A stretch of DNA of 64,000 nucleotides. Origin: Thalassovita taeanensis. Lineage in GTDB: Bacteria; Pseudomonadota; Alphaproteobacteria; Rhodobacterales; Rhodobacteraceae. The stretch is from positions 18,671-82,670 of the forward strand of contig NZ_FOEP01000018.1 of the NCBI RefSeq assembly GCF_900110775.1, read 5' to 3'. Below the pieces are notes generated by a model that saw only the letters and a list, made by a program, of their open reading frames with translations, made no database searches and had not been told where the DNA came from. The position numbers were made by a program, and so were the translations under genes. Positions 25,363 to 33,955 of the stretch are shown here, in pieces. How positions within the stretch are numbered: position 1 is the stretch's first letter; every line of letters starts with the position of its first letter.

Positions 25363-26461
25363 TCAGGTGTAGCCAATATCGCGTATGCCGCCGCTCGCCG
25401 GTTCGTTTGAGTGCATCCTTCTCGACGAGGTCCTGCAGGTCCCGGGTCGCGGTCGCGCGCGAGGTGCCCGTGATCTTGAGGTAATTTTCGGCGCTGAGCC
25501 CGCCTTTGAACCCGGTAGGACCTTCCCGAAACATCCGCGCGATAGCTTTGTCTTGGCGCTCGTTCAATTGACCGCGGTGGCGGTCGTAAAAGTGCGCCTT
25601 GCTGATGAAGAACCCGACACGGTCGAGCGTGACCTGTTGGGCCGTGAGGACGATCTCGGCGAACCAGATGAGCCACTCCGTCACGTCCAGCGTCTTCTGG
25701 TGGAACTCGAGCTGGTCGTAATAGGCTTTCCGTTCTTTTTCGATGGTAAAGGCGAGCGCTATGAGGCTCGGTTGGCCAATGTTCTGCGCCAGCGACTTTT
25801 CAGCCAGGGCGCGGCCCAACCGGCCATTGCCATCCTCGAAAGGATGGATGCTCTCAAAATATAGGTGGCCGAGCCCCGCACGTGTCAGGGCTGGGAGCGG
25901 TGTTGCGCAGCCGGGTCCGGTCTTGTTGAACCATTCAACGTAGCGCTCCATCTCCGGCGCGACCTGAACTGAGGGAGGCGCTTCAAAATGTATTGTCGGG
26001 CGGTCAAGGCGGCCCGAGACGATTTGCATTGCCTCAGCGTGCCGTCGGTACTCGCCAATGGTCTCCAGCCGAGGATCATGGGACAGGAGCATCCGGTGCC
26101 AGCGAAACAGCGTCTCGTGGTCGAGCGAATCCGCAAAACCTGAATAGAGGTCTACCATCATTTCAGCCACGCCCTGCTCACGCGGCTTGGTTGGGTAGCT
26201 GTCGGGGTCCAGTCCCATATGGCGGCGCAAGGACGACTGGACGCTCAGTCGATCGAGGATTTCACCCTCAATGGCACTGGTCTGCATCGCTTCTTCGCTT
26301 AGAAGTTCGATGCGCAGTTGCTCGCGATCAGGCTGGCTGACATGATGCACGGCACCGACGATCTCGCCGGAGGACAGCAGAAATTTCTGTTCGAACGCTT
26401 CCAGTACGGAGGCATCATACCGGAAATTCGGCCAATCGGGCAGTGTCCAGTTCCAAGGCAT
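25343..26461 (-). CDS. Fic-family adenylyltransferase-like protein with DUF4172 domain
   Basis: A 372-residue Fic protein. The N-terminal DUF4172 segment (MPWNWTLPDWPNFRYD) contains TSAIEG at residues 61-66, which fits the inhibitory-helix motif (S/T)xxxE(G/N) that keeps Fic enzymes switched off. The catalytic loop HPFEDGNGRLGR is at 206-217 and complete. The C-terminus holds a winged-helix-like region (LSAENYLKITGTSRATATRD). Members modify proteins with AMP, but the target is unknown. The gene is convergent with the BREX operon. Its start is preceded by an inverted repeat that may be autoregulatory. A link to BREX is only suggested by position. Confidence 0.88.
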   Translation of the reverse strand: MPWNWTLPDWPNFRYDASVLEAFEQKFLLSSGEIVGAVHHVSQPDREQLRIELLSEEAMQTSAIEGEILDRLSVQSSLRRHMGLDPDSYPTKPREQGVAEMMVDLYSGFADSLDHETLFRWHRMLLSHDPRLETIGEYRRHAEAMQIVSGRLDRPTIHFEAPPSVQVAPEMERYVEWFNKTGPGCATPLPALTRAGLGHLYFESIHPFEDGNGRLGRALAEKSLAQNIGQPSLIALAFTIEKERKAYYDQLEFHQKTLDVTEWLIWFAEIVLTAQQVTLDRVGFFISKAHFYDRHRGQLNERQDKAIARMFREGPTGFKGGLSAENYLKITGTSRATATRDLQDLVEKDALKRTGERRHTRYWLHLNQATTA

Positions 26462-26488
26462 GAGTTGTAGATATCCTTTCTATAACTC
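26462..26488. promoter_or_regulatory. Inverted repeat upstream of the DUF4172-Fic gene
   Basis: GAGTTGTAGA (26462-26471) and TCTATAACTC (26479-26488) form an inverted repeat with nine of ten pairs matching, directly before the Fic start codon and over its AGGA. The winged-helix end of the Fic protein or another regulator could bind here to limit expression. Confidence 0.45.
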
Positions 26489-26582
26489 ACGTATAGATCA
26501 TTCTTGATGCATAGAAGTCAATGCTATCACTCAGATGGTCTACATCAGGAGCTGCCTGCTCGGGCCGAGACTGGATTCGGCA

Positions 26583-26822
26583 TCAGACGTTTTGAAGATG
26601 TGACGGATCGTGCGACTTCCTAGCACTATCTTGCAGGTCGAGGGGGCTCTCCGTCGTAATCTGATCAATCGGTTCATAGCGGACATCTGCCATTGCGTCT
26701 TTGAGCCAAGCCGGTTGCAGATCGCCATTGTTCCATTGGTAGAGATAGCCCACCAGGCTGTCGGTCTTCTTGCAGAGGATGCGCATGATCGGTTCGCCTG
26801 TCAGGCGGGGTTTCAGGGTCAT
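26583..26822 (-). CDS. Small hypothetical protein (79 aa)
   Basis: The protein begins MTLKPRLTGEPIMRILCKKT and continues with LVGYLYQWNNGDLQPAWLKD, a natural-looking amino-acid mix. AAAGGA lies nine bases before the ATG. No motif is recognised and the C-terminal ~25 residues are low in structure. It stands between the Fic gene and the VirC operon with about 160 gene-free bases on the right. Support is the start signal and the composition only. Confidence 0.45.
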   Translation of the reverse strand: MTLKPRLTGEPIMRILCKKTDSLVGYLYQWNNGDLQPAWLKDAMADVRYEPIDQITTESPLDLQDSARKSHDPSHLQNV

Positions 26823-26982
26823 GATGCATTCCTTTTACTTGGACCTCGAAACTGGTGAACACGGAGGCCGCTGAATCCTTTGATCGGGTGTTAAGATTAA
26901 GTTTCTGCAACTGCAAGATGAACCGAAAATGGTGGGCGGAAATCCACCAGAATTATGCAAGTTGTCTTTTTAGATAAGTCCC

Positions 26983-27618
26983 TTACGACACGTTGGGCTC
27001 TTGCGGCGGTGCAGCGCGATCCGCGATTTCGTCGAGGAGAATGTCGATCTCAGCCCAGATGCGCGGCTCGACCTGGCCCCGGATCAACGCCCATTTGCTC
27101 AGGACATCGAGCGGGTCGTGATCGCGCAGCAGGACCGCCAGGCTGGTGGCATCGACAGCCAGCGACGTGCGGGCTTGCCATTGCGTGTAGCGGGTGCGCT
27201 GCTCTTTGGGCGGAGGCGCGAAGATCGGTAACAGGTGCCAGCCCTTGACCGCGCGGCGCAGAGCGGCTCGCACCACATGTGCGGGCTCGACGCCACAGGC
27301 CTGCAATGCCGCTTCCTGCCGTTCGAGGGCATTGACCCTGATGTCGATCTTCCGGGTCGGGGTCTTGGTACGAGGTAGCGCGGAAGGTTTTGGAGCTGGA
27401 CTGCGGCCAGTGCTTTCCGAGTTGACTGTGTTTGGTGCCTGCGCCGTTTCGATCTCAGTTTCGAAAGCACGCATCTCCGGCTCAGCTACGATCGCGGGTT
27501 TCGGGGTCACAGGTCCCGGTTGGTCTTCTCCCCTTTCCGGAATGTCCCGGCCGTCTTGTCGGAGCGCTGCGGAGTAGGCTGGATCAACTCTCGTGATGGT
27601 CGGGATTTTCTTTCGCAA
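26983..27618 (-). CDS. VirC2-like protein of the mobilization module
   Basis: The first ~95 residues are Pro/Thr-rich and probably disordered. The C-terminal part has RKIDIRVNALERQEAALQAC, AAQLRRAVKG-like helices (AALRRAVKGWHLL) and HDPLDVLSKWALIRGQVEPR, resembling the ribbon-helix-helix DNA-binding fold of Agrobacterium VirC2, which binds 'overdrive' beside the T-DNA border. It follows the VirC1-like gene exactly as virC2 follows virC1. TTG at 27618 is taken as the start because GAGGG lies seven bases upstream and the longer frame would overlap the VirC1-like gene. The assignment is from remembered similarity and order. Confidence 0.6.
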   Translation of the reverse strand: MRKKIPTITRVDPAYSAALRQDGRDIPERGEDQPGPVTPKPAIVAEPEMRAFETEIETAQAPNTVNSESTGRSPAPKPSALPRTKTPTRKIDIRVNALERQEAALQACGVEPAHVVRAALRRAVKGWHLLPIFAPPPKEQRTRYTQWQARTSLAVDATSLAVLLRDHDPLDVLSKWALIRGQVEPRIWAEIDILLDEIADRAAPPQEPNVS

Positions 27619-27628
27619 TCGACTGCCC

Positions 27629-28348
27629 TCACGCCGCCAGAATGTTGTTGAGAATGTCGGTCGCCTCCTCGAGGGCCTCGACGACATGACGAACATGTGG
27701 GCGCATCAGTGGGTTGGGATCGGACTGCTTTTCCAGCGCCAGAGCGTGGAGAAGCCCTTTCTGATCCATCTCTTTGTACGTGTTGCGGCGCATCATCACG
27801 GTCTCGATCACCGGAAACCGGGTGAGGGCCTCCTCGATCAGAGCGGCGTCAGCCTTGGTGGTTTTCGGGTCGACCATGTTCAGAACGACGTGATGACGCG
27901 GGAGGCTGCTTGGATCGTCGACCCGAGATTTCAGCATCCGGAACCAATCGGCAGTCTGCGCGCCGACGTCAAAATCCGAGGTCGACAGCATGACAGGCGT
28001 CACGATGTGGTCGGCGAGAACCGCAATGCCATCTGACCATTCAGCACCGACCCCGGCAGTGTCGATGAAGATGAAGTCCGCCGTGTCCGCCATATAGGCC
28101 TGCTCGATCTTGCCTTCGACACCAGCAACACTTTCGACGGTAGCGCAGTGGAGGAGCGGTGAGCCAAGACCCCCAGCCTCCGCCCGCGCGTGCCAGGCTC
28201 CGAGTACCCCGGTGCTGTCTGTATCGACCAAAAGAACTCTGCGACCGGCGGCAACGGCTGCGCTGATCAAGGCGCGCGAGAGCGTGGTTTTCCCACTCCC
28301 CCCTTTCCGGGCCATCGCGGCGATCACCACGAGATTGTCGTTCGGCAT
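27629..28348 (-). CDS. ParA-type ATPase, VirC1-like
   Basis: A 239-residue ParA/MinD-family ATPase with the deviant Walker A KGGSGKTT near the N-terminus, LLVDTDSTGVLGAWHAR (switch/Walker A') and IFIDTAGVG (Walker B). The C-terminal EMDQKGLLHALALEKQSDPN recalls VirC1, which gathers relaxosomes at the cell pole before transfer. ATG 28348 is used because AAAGGA sits seven bases before it. The next gene is VirC2-like, and the relaxase operon is divergent across the candidate oriT. A plain partition ParA is the alternative, but no ParB is adjacent. Confidence 0.75.
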   Translation of the reverse strand: MPNDNLVVIAAMARKGGSGKTTLSRALISAAVAAGRRVLLVDTDSTGVLGAWHARAEAGGLGSPLLHCATVESVAGVEGKIEQAYMADTADFIFIDTAGVGAEWSDGIAVLADHIVTPVMLSTSDFDVGAQTADWFRMLKSRVDDPSSLPRHHVVLNMVDPKTTKADAALIEEALTRFPVIETVMMRRNTYKEMDQKGLLHALALEKQSDPNPLMRPHVRHVVEALEEATDILNNILAA

Positions 28349-28853
28349 TTTGACGTCCTTTTGCAAAAATAGTGGAAAGCCACAAAAAGGTTGAAATGTC
28401 GCTAATCGTTTGAGGCGGCAGGGTCAAGCAGATGTCGGGATGCGATGTGCGCACGGCACGCTGCGGGGGCCGCCCTGCGTTCGACGCTAAGCGCCTGACG
28501 TGCTGCGACTTCCAATTTCCGAAGTACGGTAGACGGGAGCCAGCGTACGGAACGCATTTGACGCGAGACGTGATCCTGCTGCCGCGCTGCGCTCCACAGC
28601 AAGCAGTCGACACCCAACAAAGGACGTCCTGCGGTACGCCGAAGACGGCGTGCGGACGGCGTGAAGCGCGCGGCATTTGCCACATCGCGCGGTGCAATGA
28701 GCGCGAAGCGCGACCCATTTCACAAAGGACGGGAAATCGCCCCTGCGTGGCGATTTTCTACATTGAGTACAAGCCCTTACTGCCGACTCCACTTGCGTTG
28801 GGAGTCGACGGGCTTGTACGAAGTTGGCAAGAAATAGGAACGTTAACTTCAAA
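28349..28853. other. Intergenic region with candidate origin of transfer (oriT)
   Basis: About 500 gene-free bases lie between the divergent virC-like and mobC-relaxase operons, the usual place for oriT. The hairpins cluster toward the relaxase side. ACGCCG-AAGA-CGGCGT is at 28636-28651, and AAATCGCC-N7-GGCGATTT at 28734-28756. At 28767-28819 there is a compound structure with a perfect ten-base outer stem GTACAAGCCC/GGGCTTGTAC and a seven-base inner stem CGACTCC/GGAGTCG. The nick site cannot be placed. Promoters for both operons must also lie here. Confidence 0.6.
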
Positions 28854-29441
28854 ATGTCACGCGGCCGCAGACTGACCGAGACCGAGCGTCTGAGCATCGC
28901 CAGAGAGCGATCTCAGGGCGTTCCTGCTGCCGATCTTGCTGTGCGTTATGACGTCAGTCTGAAGTCGATCTACAACGCTGCCAATCACGCCTCGGAGCGG
29001 CAGATGGCCAATGCCAGCCGGTCGCGGGTGATTGGCATCCGTGTCTCGGATCGCGATCTTCGAGGCTTTGATGCTGCTCTGGCGCGGCGCGGTATCGCGC
29101 ATCGCTCAGATGCCATGCGGCGGTTGATGCTCGCAGCCGATGACATTCTACGACCGGACGAGTCGACAGCCGAAGAGCTGCGCAGCATGAGTGCGGCGCT
29201 CAACCGGGTGGGCAACAACGTCAACCAGGTGGCACGGAGGTTGAATGAGGCCAAGCTCAGAGGAGAGCCTCTGCCATACACTGCTGCGAGCCATGCGGAG
29301 ATCCGCGATCTCGCGGGCCTGGTGTTCGACATGGCCGACCAGATCCAGGAGCTGTTTCGGGCAAGACGCCGATCGCTCGATCTATCGGTGACACAGGCCC
29401 TCTCCGGTTTGAACGCGGAGGCGGATCATGACGCGGAGTGA
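28854..29441 (+). CDS. MobC/VirD1-like relaxosome accessory protein
   Basis: A 195-residue basic protein. The N-terminal SRGRRLTETERLSIARERSQ begins a homeodomain-like helix-turn-helix. A ribbon-helix-helix-like part follows (VIGIRVSDRDLRGFDAALAR). Then comes the MobC hallmark NRVGNNVNQVARRLNEAKL, shared by proteins that open oriT DNA for the relaxase. The ATG at 28854 is preferred over an upstream TTG at 28824. It overlaps the relaxase gene by 14 bases, the standard arrangement for the pair. Confidence 0.8.
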   Translation: MSRGRRLTETERLSIARERSQGVPAADLAVRYDVSLKSIYNAANHASERQMANASRSRVIGIRVSDRDLRGFDAALARRGIAHRSDAMRRLMLAADDILRPDESTAEELRSMSAALNRVGNNVNQVARRLNEAKLRGEPLPYTAASHAEIRDLAGLVFDMADQIQELFRARRRSLDLSVTQALSGLNAEADHDAE

Positions 29442-31779
29442 TCGCGCGCGGGGCGTTGGATCATCTCTCTTTGATCGCGACTGGAGCCGAGTTTCGGGAA
29501 GCTGGCAGGGGCTTGCAAAGGGTGCGCAGATGGTGCGGGCCGCGCGCGGATATTCGCCGGCGATCTTCAAGGCCATCTCAAAGGGCGGCTGTCACACCGG
29601 CGCGCAGCTTCGGGCGCAACTCACCTATCTCACCACCAAGTCAAGCCACATCCTCGACAGCCGTGGAACCCATGAGGGGAAGAAGCAGCTCTCGGAAGTT
29701 GAGATCACGCGCGTGGCCCGCAGGTTCGAGAACCAATGGAACGAACGCTACAGCCCAAAACTTGGCCATACCTCACATCTGCTGATGGCGTTTCCCGTTG
29801 GAACCAAGGGCGAAGAGGTGCGCGACATTTGCCAAACGGTCTGCGAGCGGCTCTTTCAAGGTGAGGGGTCGCAATTCGATTATATTGCTGCAATACACCA
29901 AGATCGCGCACATCCACACGCGCATATCGTTCTCAACCGCCGCAGCAAGGATGGCGAAATGTTCTTCCTCGGGAAAGATCACCACTTCAACTACGACGCC
30001 TTTCGGGTGGCGATGGTCGAGGCGGCCCAGGTCCATGGGATCCGGCTCGAGGCAACGCGTCGTCTCGACCGGGGCGTCACGACCTACCGCGCCGAAATCG
30101 ACGAGATCTACAAAGCGCGTGAAGAAGGGCGGCCGCCGGTTGAACGCCAGCGAACCGGCGCTGATCTGGCGGCAGCTTTGGAGGCGGTCGGGCGCAATGC
30201 GCTGGTTTATCGCGGGCTCGCGGCCGAAGCGTCACGATCAAACTTCGAAGACCTGGCCGAAGCCCTCGAGCGCGCCAGCACGATCCTTGCCAGTGGCAGT
30301 TCAATCCAATCCGATGGAGCCATTTACATGTCCGACGACGAGACGGCGTTTGATACGCTGATTACCGAGTTTTCCCAAAACATTCGCCAGATCGAAGCGG
30401 CGATCGACAGAGCACCTGCCACGGAGCGACCGGAGATCGAGCGCAAGCTCACCGACGTGTTGGCCTCGGTCGCGCATTTGAACCCGCTGGGTGATCGTTC
30501 CGGCGCCCTGATCGATGCACCGTCCCGGGACGGCATCTATGCGCGGCCCAATGTGAGTGAGGATAATCTCGGGCGCCTCGATGAGGGCGAGATGAAAGCG
30601 AAGCTTGCCGAGGCGCTGCAAGGGACTGGTATCGATGCAGATGCCGTCGCGGCCCGCATGCGCGAGGGGGCCGGCAATGCTGCGCTTGAGCGGCACTGGC
30701 TGGCGCAGGACCTGCGTGCGATCGCAAAGGCGGGGGATCTCGATCTGGAAAAAGCCGAGGACCGCGAGGGCGCGCTGGACCGACTGGAAGCGGTGCATGT
30801 CCGTTTGGGCGAGGTCCTGACAGGCGCGCAGGTCTTGCGAGCCATCGATGAGGTGGAAGAGGGCGATACCGAACTCCGGCTTGGCGATGGCGCGCAGCTA
30901 TCAGGCCAGAACACCCAAGTTGACCGCCCGGACGTGTTCGCCGCAACGGAGAGACAAGATTTCCGGCAGCTGGTGGCGCAGTTCCGCCGTACTGATTTCA
31001 ACTATCCGTTCTCCGACGATTCTTCGGTGCGAGGGAGGGGTGCGATCGAGGTGGAAGAGGCGCGTGCCGCGTTTGACGCCTATGCACAAAGATCGCCACA
31101 ACATGCCGAGCTGGCCTCAATGGCCTGGGAGCAGGTGACTGACGGCTTCAAGCCGCCGCAATACGCGGTCGCGGAGCAAGACCGCACACTCCACGCGGGC
31201 GACATGGACCTCGCTTTGCGGGATCCATCCGAACATCTCGGTCCGATCACCGAGGAGCTTCGCACGGTCGCTCGCTACCGCACGGAAATGCCGGATGACA
31301 CCTTCGGGGCGGCGGTCCAGGACGAGATCAATCACCTTCGCGCTTTGGGTGCCTCACGTGCCTACATCAGCGAACGAAGCTTCGAAATCGAAGACCAGGC
31401 GCGTCAGGATTATGCTGAACGGCGTTATCTGGAAGAGACAGCCCCTGCGGTCATGGCTTTTGTGCGCAAAGCCGCCTCCGGGGAACCAGAACCGATATCC
31501 GAAGCAGAGCAGCGGCGACTGGTCGAGCAGGTGAACGAACGGCTGTCGCCCGATGCGATCACCGCGTTGCGGTCCGGCAATGCTGAAGTGCTTGACAAGT
31601 TCACCGAGGATCCGCTGCGCCAACTCGAATTGGCCAAGACCTATCTCCAGAGCAGCGAGATTACCGCCCATGGCCCGGCTATAGAGCGCGTTCTTGACGC
31701 CCTGGCTGAGGAACAGATCGAGGCACAGCGCGCGCGCCATACCGCCGCACACGGCGAAAAGGGGATCACCCATGGATAG
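29428..31779 (+). CDS. VirD2-like relaxase
   Basis: A 783-residue relaxase. The N-terminal ~250 residues hold the nicking domain, with YSPAIFKAISKGGCHTGAQL, a Tyr in LRAQLTYLTTKS, and the three-His metal motif in DRAHPHAHIVLNRR. The enzyme would nick oriT and stay covalently attached to the 5' end during transfer. The C-terminal ~500 residues are long, charged and helical, without a helicase or primase motif, and may carry the secretion signal. MobC overlaps its start and the coupling-protein gene overlaps its end. The family is VirD2/MOB-P-like rather than TraA/MOB-Q. Confidence 0.85.
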   Translation: MTRSDRARGVGSSLFDRDWSRVSGSWQGLAKGAQMVRAARGYSPAIFKAISKGGCHTGAQLRAQLTYLTTKSSHILDSRGTHEGKKQLSEVEITRVARRFENQWNERYSPKLGHTSHLLMAFPVGTKGEEVRDICQTVCERLFQGEGSQFDYIAAIHQDRAHPHAHIVLNRRSKDGEMFFLGKDHHFNYDAFRVAMVEAAQVHGIRLEATRRLDRGVTTYRAEIDEIYKAREEGRPPVERQRTGADLAAALEAVGRNALVYRGLAAEASRSNFEDLAEALERASTILASGSSIQSDGAIYMSDDETAFDTLITEFSQNIRQIEAAIDRAPATERPEIERKLTDVLASVAHLNPLGDRSGALIDAPSRDGIYARPNVSEDNLGRLDEGEMKAKLAEALQGTGIDADAVAARMREGAGNAALERHWLAQDLRAIAKAGDLDLEKAEDREGALDRLEAVHVRLGEVLTGAQVLRAIDEVEEGDTELRLGDGAQLSGQNTQVDRPDVFAATERQDFRQLVAQFRRTDFNYPFSDDSSVRGRGAIEVEEARAAFDAYAQRSPQHAELASMAWEQVTDGFKPPQYAVAEQDRTLHAGDMDLALRDPSEHLGPITEELRTVARYRTEMPDDTFGAAVQDEINHLRALGASRAYISERSFEIEDQARQDYAERRYLEETAPAVMAFVRKAASGEPEPISEAEQRRLVEQVNERLSPDAITALRSGNAEVLDKFTEDPLRQLELAKTYLQSSEITAHGPAIERVLDALAEEQIEAQRARHTAAHGEKGITHG

Positions 31780-33754
31780 GGGCAAGATCATCGGAGGTGT
31801 CCTGAGCCTCGTGTTGGTAGGCCTTGCCATGGGCTATGTGGTGGCGACCGGGTTTCTCATGTTTCGGTACGGGCTTTCGCCCACGCGTTTCGACGTCTTC
31901 CTGCTCGCCCGCGAATATCGGGGTTTGTCACAATCTGCGCATAAGGAATTCCTTTGGGTCAACCTCATCGTTGTCGGCTTCGGTCTCGCCGCCTTGATGC
32001 TGAGCGTGACGCTGCTAGGGGAGGCGTTGACGCGGTTCGGCACGACCCATTGGCAGACCAAAGGAGAGATGAAGCGCAATGGTTTCTTCGCCAAGCCGGG
32101 CGGCGGTTTCCTCCTTGGTAAATTGGGGCCCCCGAAATCGAAGCGGCCTTTCCTCGTCTCGAAGACCTTCCCGCATGCGCTGATTGTCGCTCCGACGGGC
32201 CGGGGCAAGGGCGTGGGCTTCGTGATCCCGAACCTGCTCACCTACAAGGGCTCGGCCGTGGTGCTCGACGTGAAGGGCGAAAACTTCCGCGAGACCTCGC
32301 GGTTCCGCGCCAGCATGGGGGACAAGGTTTTCCGCTTTGCGCCAACAGACTGGGACCGGCCGACGCACCGCTACAATCCGCTGGCGCGCATCGCGGCCAT
32401 GACCAATCCCGACCGGCAGCAGATGGAGCTGAAGCTCACCGCCAAGCTCTTCCTGCAAACCGACAATGAAAAGCTGAGCGGGCTCCTAGCTGGCGGGATC
32501 GACCTCTTCGTGGCGGCTGGTCTGCTGGCCTTTGAGCGGGGCGTGCCTACCATCGGCGAGATCTACCGCATCACAGCGTCTGGGGGCGACAAGCAGAAGG
32601 AATATCTGAAGCGATCGCAGGAGGTGAAAAACACCTCCGCCAAGCTGATCTTCGAGCGCATGGCCTCGACCAACAACGACACGTTGACCTCTTACCTCTC
32701 GCTCTTGATGACCTCAGGTCTCGACACTTGGGACAACCGCGCGATCGACGCGGCCACCGCGACCTCGGATTTCTCCTTCCGGGACATCCGGCGGCGGCCG
32801 CACGCGATCTATCTCGTGGTCGAGTCCGAGATGATCCGCCCTCTGGCCCCGCTGATCCGGCTGTTCTTCTCGGACCTGATCGCCTCGTTGCAGGCGCAAG
32901 AACCGGGGGACGACGAGCCCTGGCCCGTGATGATCATGCTCGACGAATTCGACCGGCTCGGGAAGATGCCGATCGTCGCCGAAAGCATCAAGACGCTGCG
33001 CTCCTTCGGCGGCAACCTCGCCATCGTGACCCAGACGATCCCCGCGCTAGACGAGATCTATGGTGAGAACACCCGCAGGTCGCTTCAGGGCGGCGCCGGC
33101 GTGAAACTCTACCTCACCCCGTCGGAACAGAAGACCATCGAGGAGCTGAGCCAAGCCGTTGGCAAGACCACCAAGCGTGTGGTGACCCGCTCTCGCGCTG
33201 TTGGACGCAATCCGTTCGAAGGACGCAGCGTCTCGGAGAGGACCGAGGACACCCCGCTCCTGACCGAGGATGAGGCCCGACGCATGGACCTCGACGAGGT
33301 CATCCTCGTGATCGACGCGCAGATGCCGATCCGGGCAAGAAGGGTGAAGTATTTCGAGGACCCGGCTTTGAAGGTGCTGCACGCCGGGCAGTCGGGGAGT
33401 TTCCCGTATCCGGACGAGGAGGGGCTGCGGCGGGATCGGCAGATGTCTGAGACCCGGGAAACGGTGGAGAGGTTGAAGCAGGAACTGCAGGAAGTGCGGG
33501 CAGCTGCAGGAGCGCAGCGGTCTGGGATTGCGTCCTCCTCGATGACAGTTGAGGCATCTGCAGCGGAGACGCAGGATCCGCAGCCAGCGCCATCAGGTCG
33601 GGCGCGCGGCCGAGCGGCACGCGCTGCGGCGGGTGGCGGTGGGTCAGGTCAGTTGTCGCTCGATATGGCGGGACTGGGGCTCACGCAGGCCGACAGGACC
33701 GAGCTGGCAGCGGCCGTGCAGACAACGCGATCCATCATCGAAGTTCATGGATGA
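31772..33754 (+). CDS. VirD4/TraG type IV coupling protein
   Basis: A 660-residue inner-membrane ATPase. Two N-terminal membrane helices (GVLSLVLVGLAMGYVVATGF and NLIVVGFGLAALMLSVTLL) precede Walker A APTGRGKGVG and Walker B MIMLDEFDRLG. Conserved VirD4 segments such as TQTIPALDEIYG follow, and there is a disordered Gln/Ala-rich tail. It would deliver the relaxase-DNA complex to a type IV secretion channel. The ATG at 31772 overlaps the relaxase stop by eight bases, with AAAGGGGA before it. No VirB genes follow, so the element needs a channel from elsewhere. Confidence 0.9.
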   Translation: MDRGKIIGGVLSLVLVGLAMGYVVATGFLMFRYGLSPTRFDVFLLAREYRGLSQSAHKEFLWVNLIVVGFGLAALMLSVTLLGEALTRFGTTHWQTKGEMKRNGFFAKPGGGFLLGKLGPPKSKRPFLVSKTFPHALIVAPTGRGKGVGFVIPNLLTYKGSAVVLDVKGENFRETSRFRASMGDKVFRFAPTDWDRPTHRYNPLARIAAMTNPDRQQMELKLTAKLFLQTDNEKLSGLLAGGIDLFVAAGLLAFERGVPTIGEIYRITASGGDKQKEYLKRSQEVKNTSAKLIFERMASTNNDTLTSYLSLLMTSGLDTWDNRAIDAATATSDFSFRDIRRRPHAIYLVVESEMIRPLAPLIRLFFSDLIASLQAQEPGDDEPWPVMIMLDEFDRLGKMPIVAESIKTLRSFGGNLAIVTQTIPALDEIYGENTRRSLQGGAGVKLYLTPSEQKTIEELSQAVGKTTKRVVTRSRAVGRNPFEGRSVSERTEDTPLLTEDEARRMDLDEVILVIDAQMPIRARRVKYFEDPALKVLHAGQSGSFPYPDEEGLRRDRQMSETRETVERLKQELQEVRAAAGAQRSGIASSSMTVEASAAETQDPQPAPSGRARGRAARAAAGGGGSGQLSLDMAGLGLTQADRTELAAAVQTTRSIIEVHG

Positions 33755-33800
33755 GTAGTGGCCGCTGCGCCTCAGACGATTTCGTGCTTGCTCCTTGGGA

Positions 33801-33935
33801 GCTTCGCACGGATTGCACATCGGTACACCCTATTGCATCTATGCCCACAAGGCTGTGGCCGCCTTGCGCAAACATGGCTTCAACGCACGTCGCCTTGACG
33901 GCGGTTTGCCGGAATGGCGTGAGGATGGGCGATAG
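33801..33935 (+). pseudogene. C-terminal relic of a rhodanese-domain protein
   Basis: The frame ending at the TAG at 33933-33935 reads IGTPYCIYAHKAVAALRKHG then FNARRLDGGLPEWREDGR. This matches the last third of rhodanese domains found in ArsR-rhodanese regulators (pattern YC-x-AxEAV-x-LRxxGFxARRLxxGxPEW). No start codon, N-terminal half or ArsR domain is present. The rest of the 200-base gap between the coupling protein and DUF2478 genes holds nothing else. The truncation suggests the gene was cut when the mobile element arrived or by a later deletion. Confidence 0.6.
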
Positions 33936-33955
33936 ACCGCGCGCGTCGGCTGATC

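Larger units (their letters stand above)
1..33760. mobile_element. Mobilizable genetic element carrying a BREX island (left end outside window)
   Basis: The unit is inferred from gene content. It has a plasmid/ICE-style backbone at 0.05-11.7 kb, a phage-defence operon as cargo at 11.9-25.3 kb, and a VirC/MobC/VirD2/VirD4 mobilization module at 27-33.75 kb. No VirB1-VirB11 genes, integrase, resolvase or replication initiator is seen, so movement would need a helper secretion channel, or those genes lie to the left of the window. The right limit is placed just after the coupling-protein gene because a C-terminal rhodanese relic and then nitrate-respiration genes follow. No att site or flanking direct repeat could be identified. 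Confidence 0.5.

Noticed and set aside
27629..28348. Plasmid partition ParA reading of the VirC1-like gene
   Set aside because: No ParB or parS-like repeats are adjacent, while a VirC2-like gene and a relaxase operon are; VirC1-like is the better fit, though not proven.
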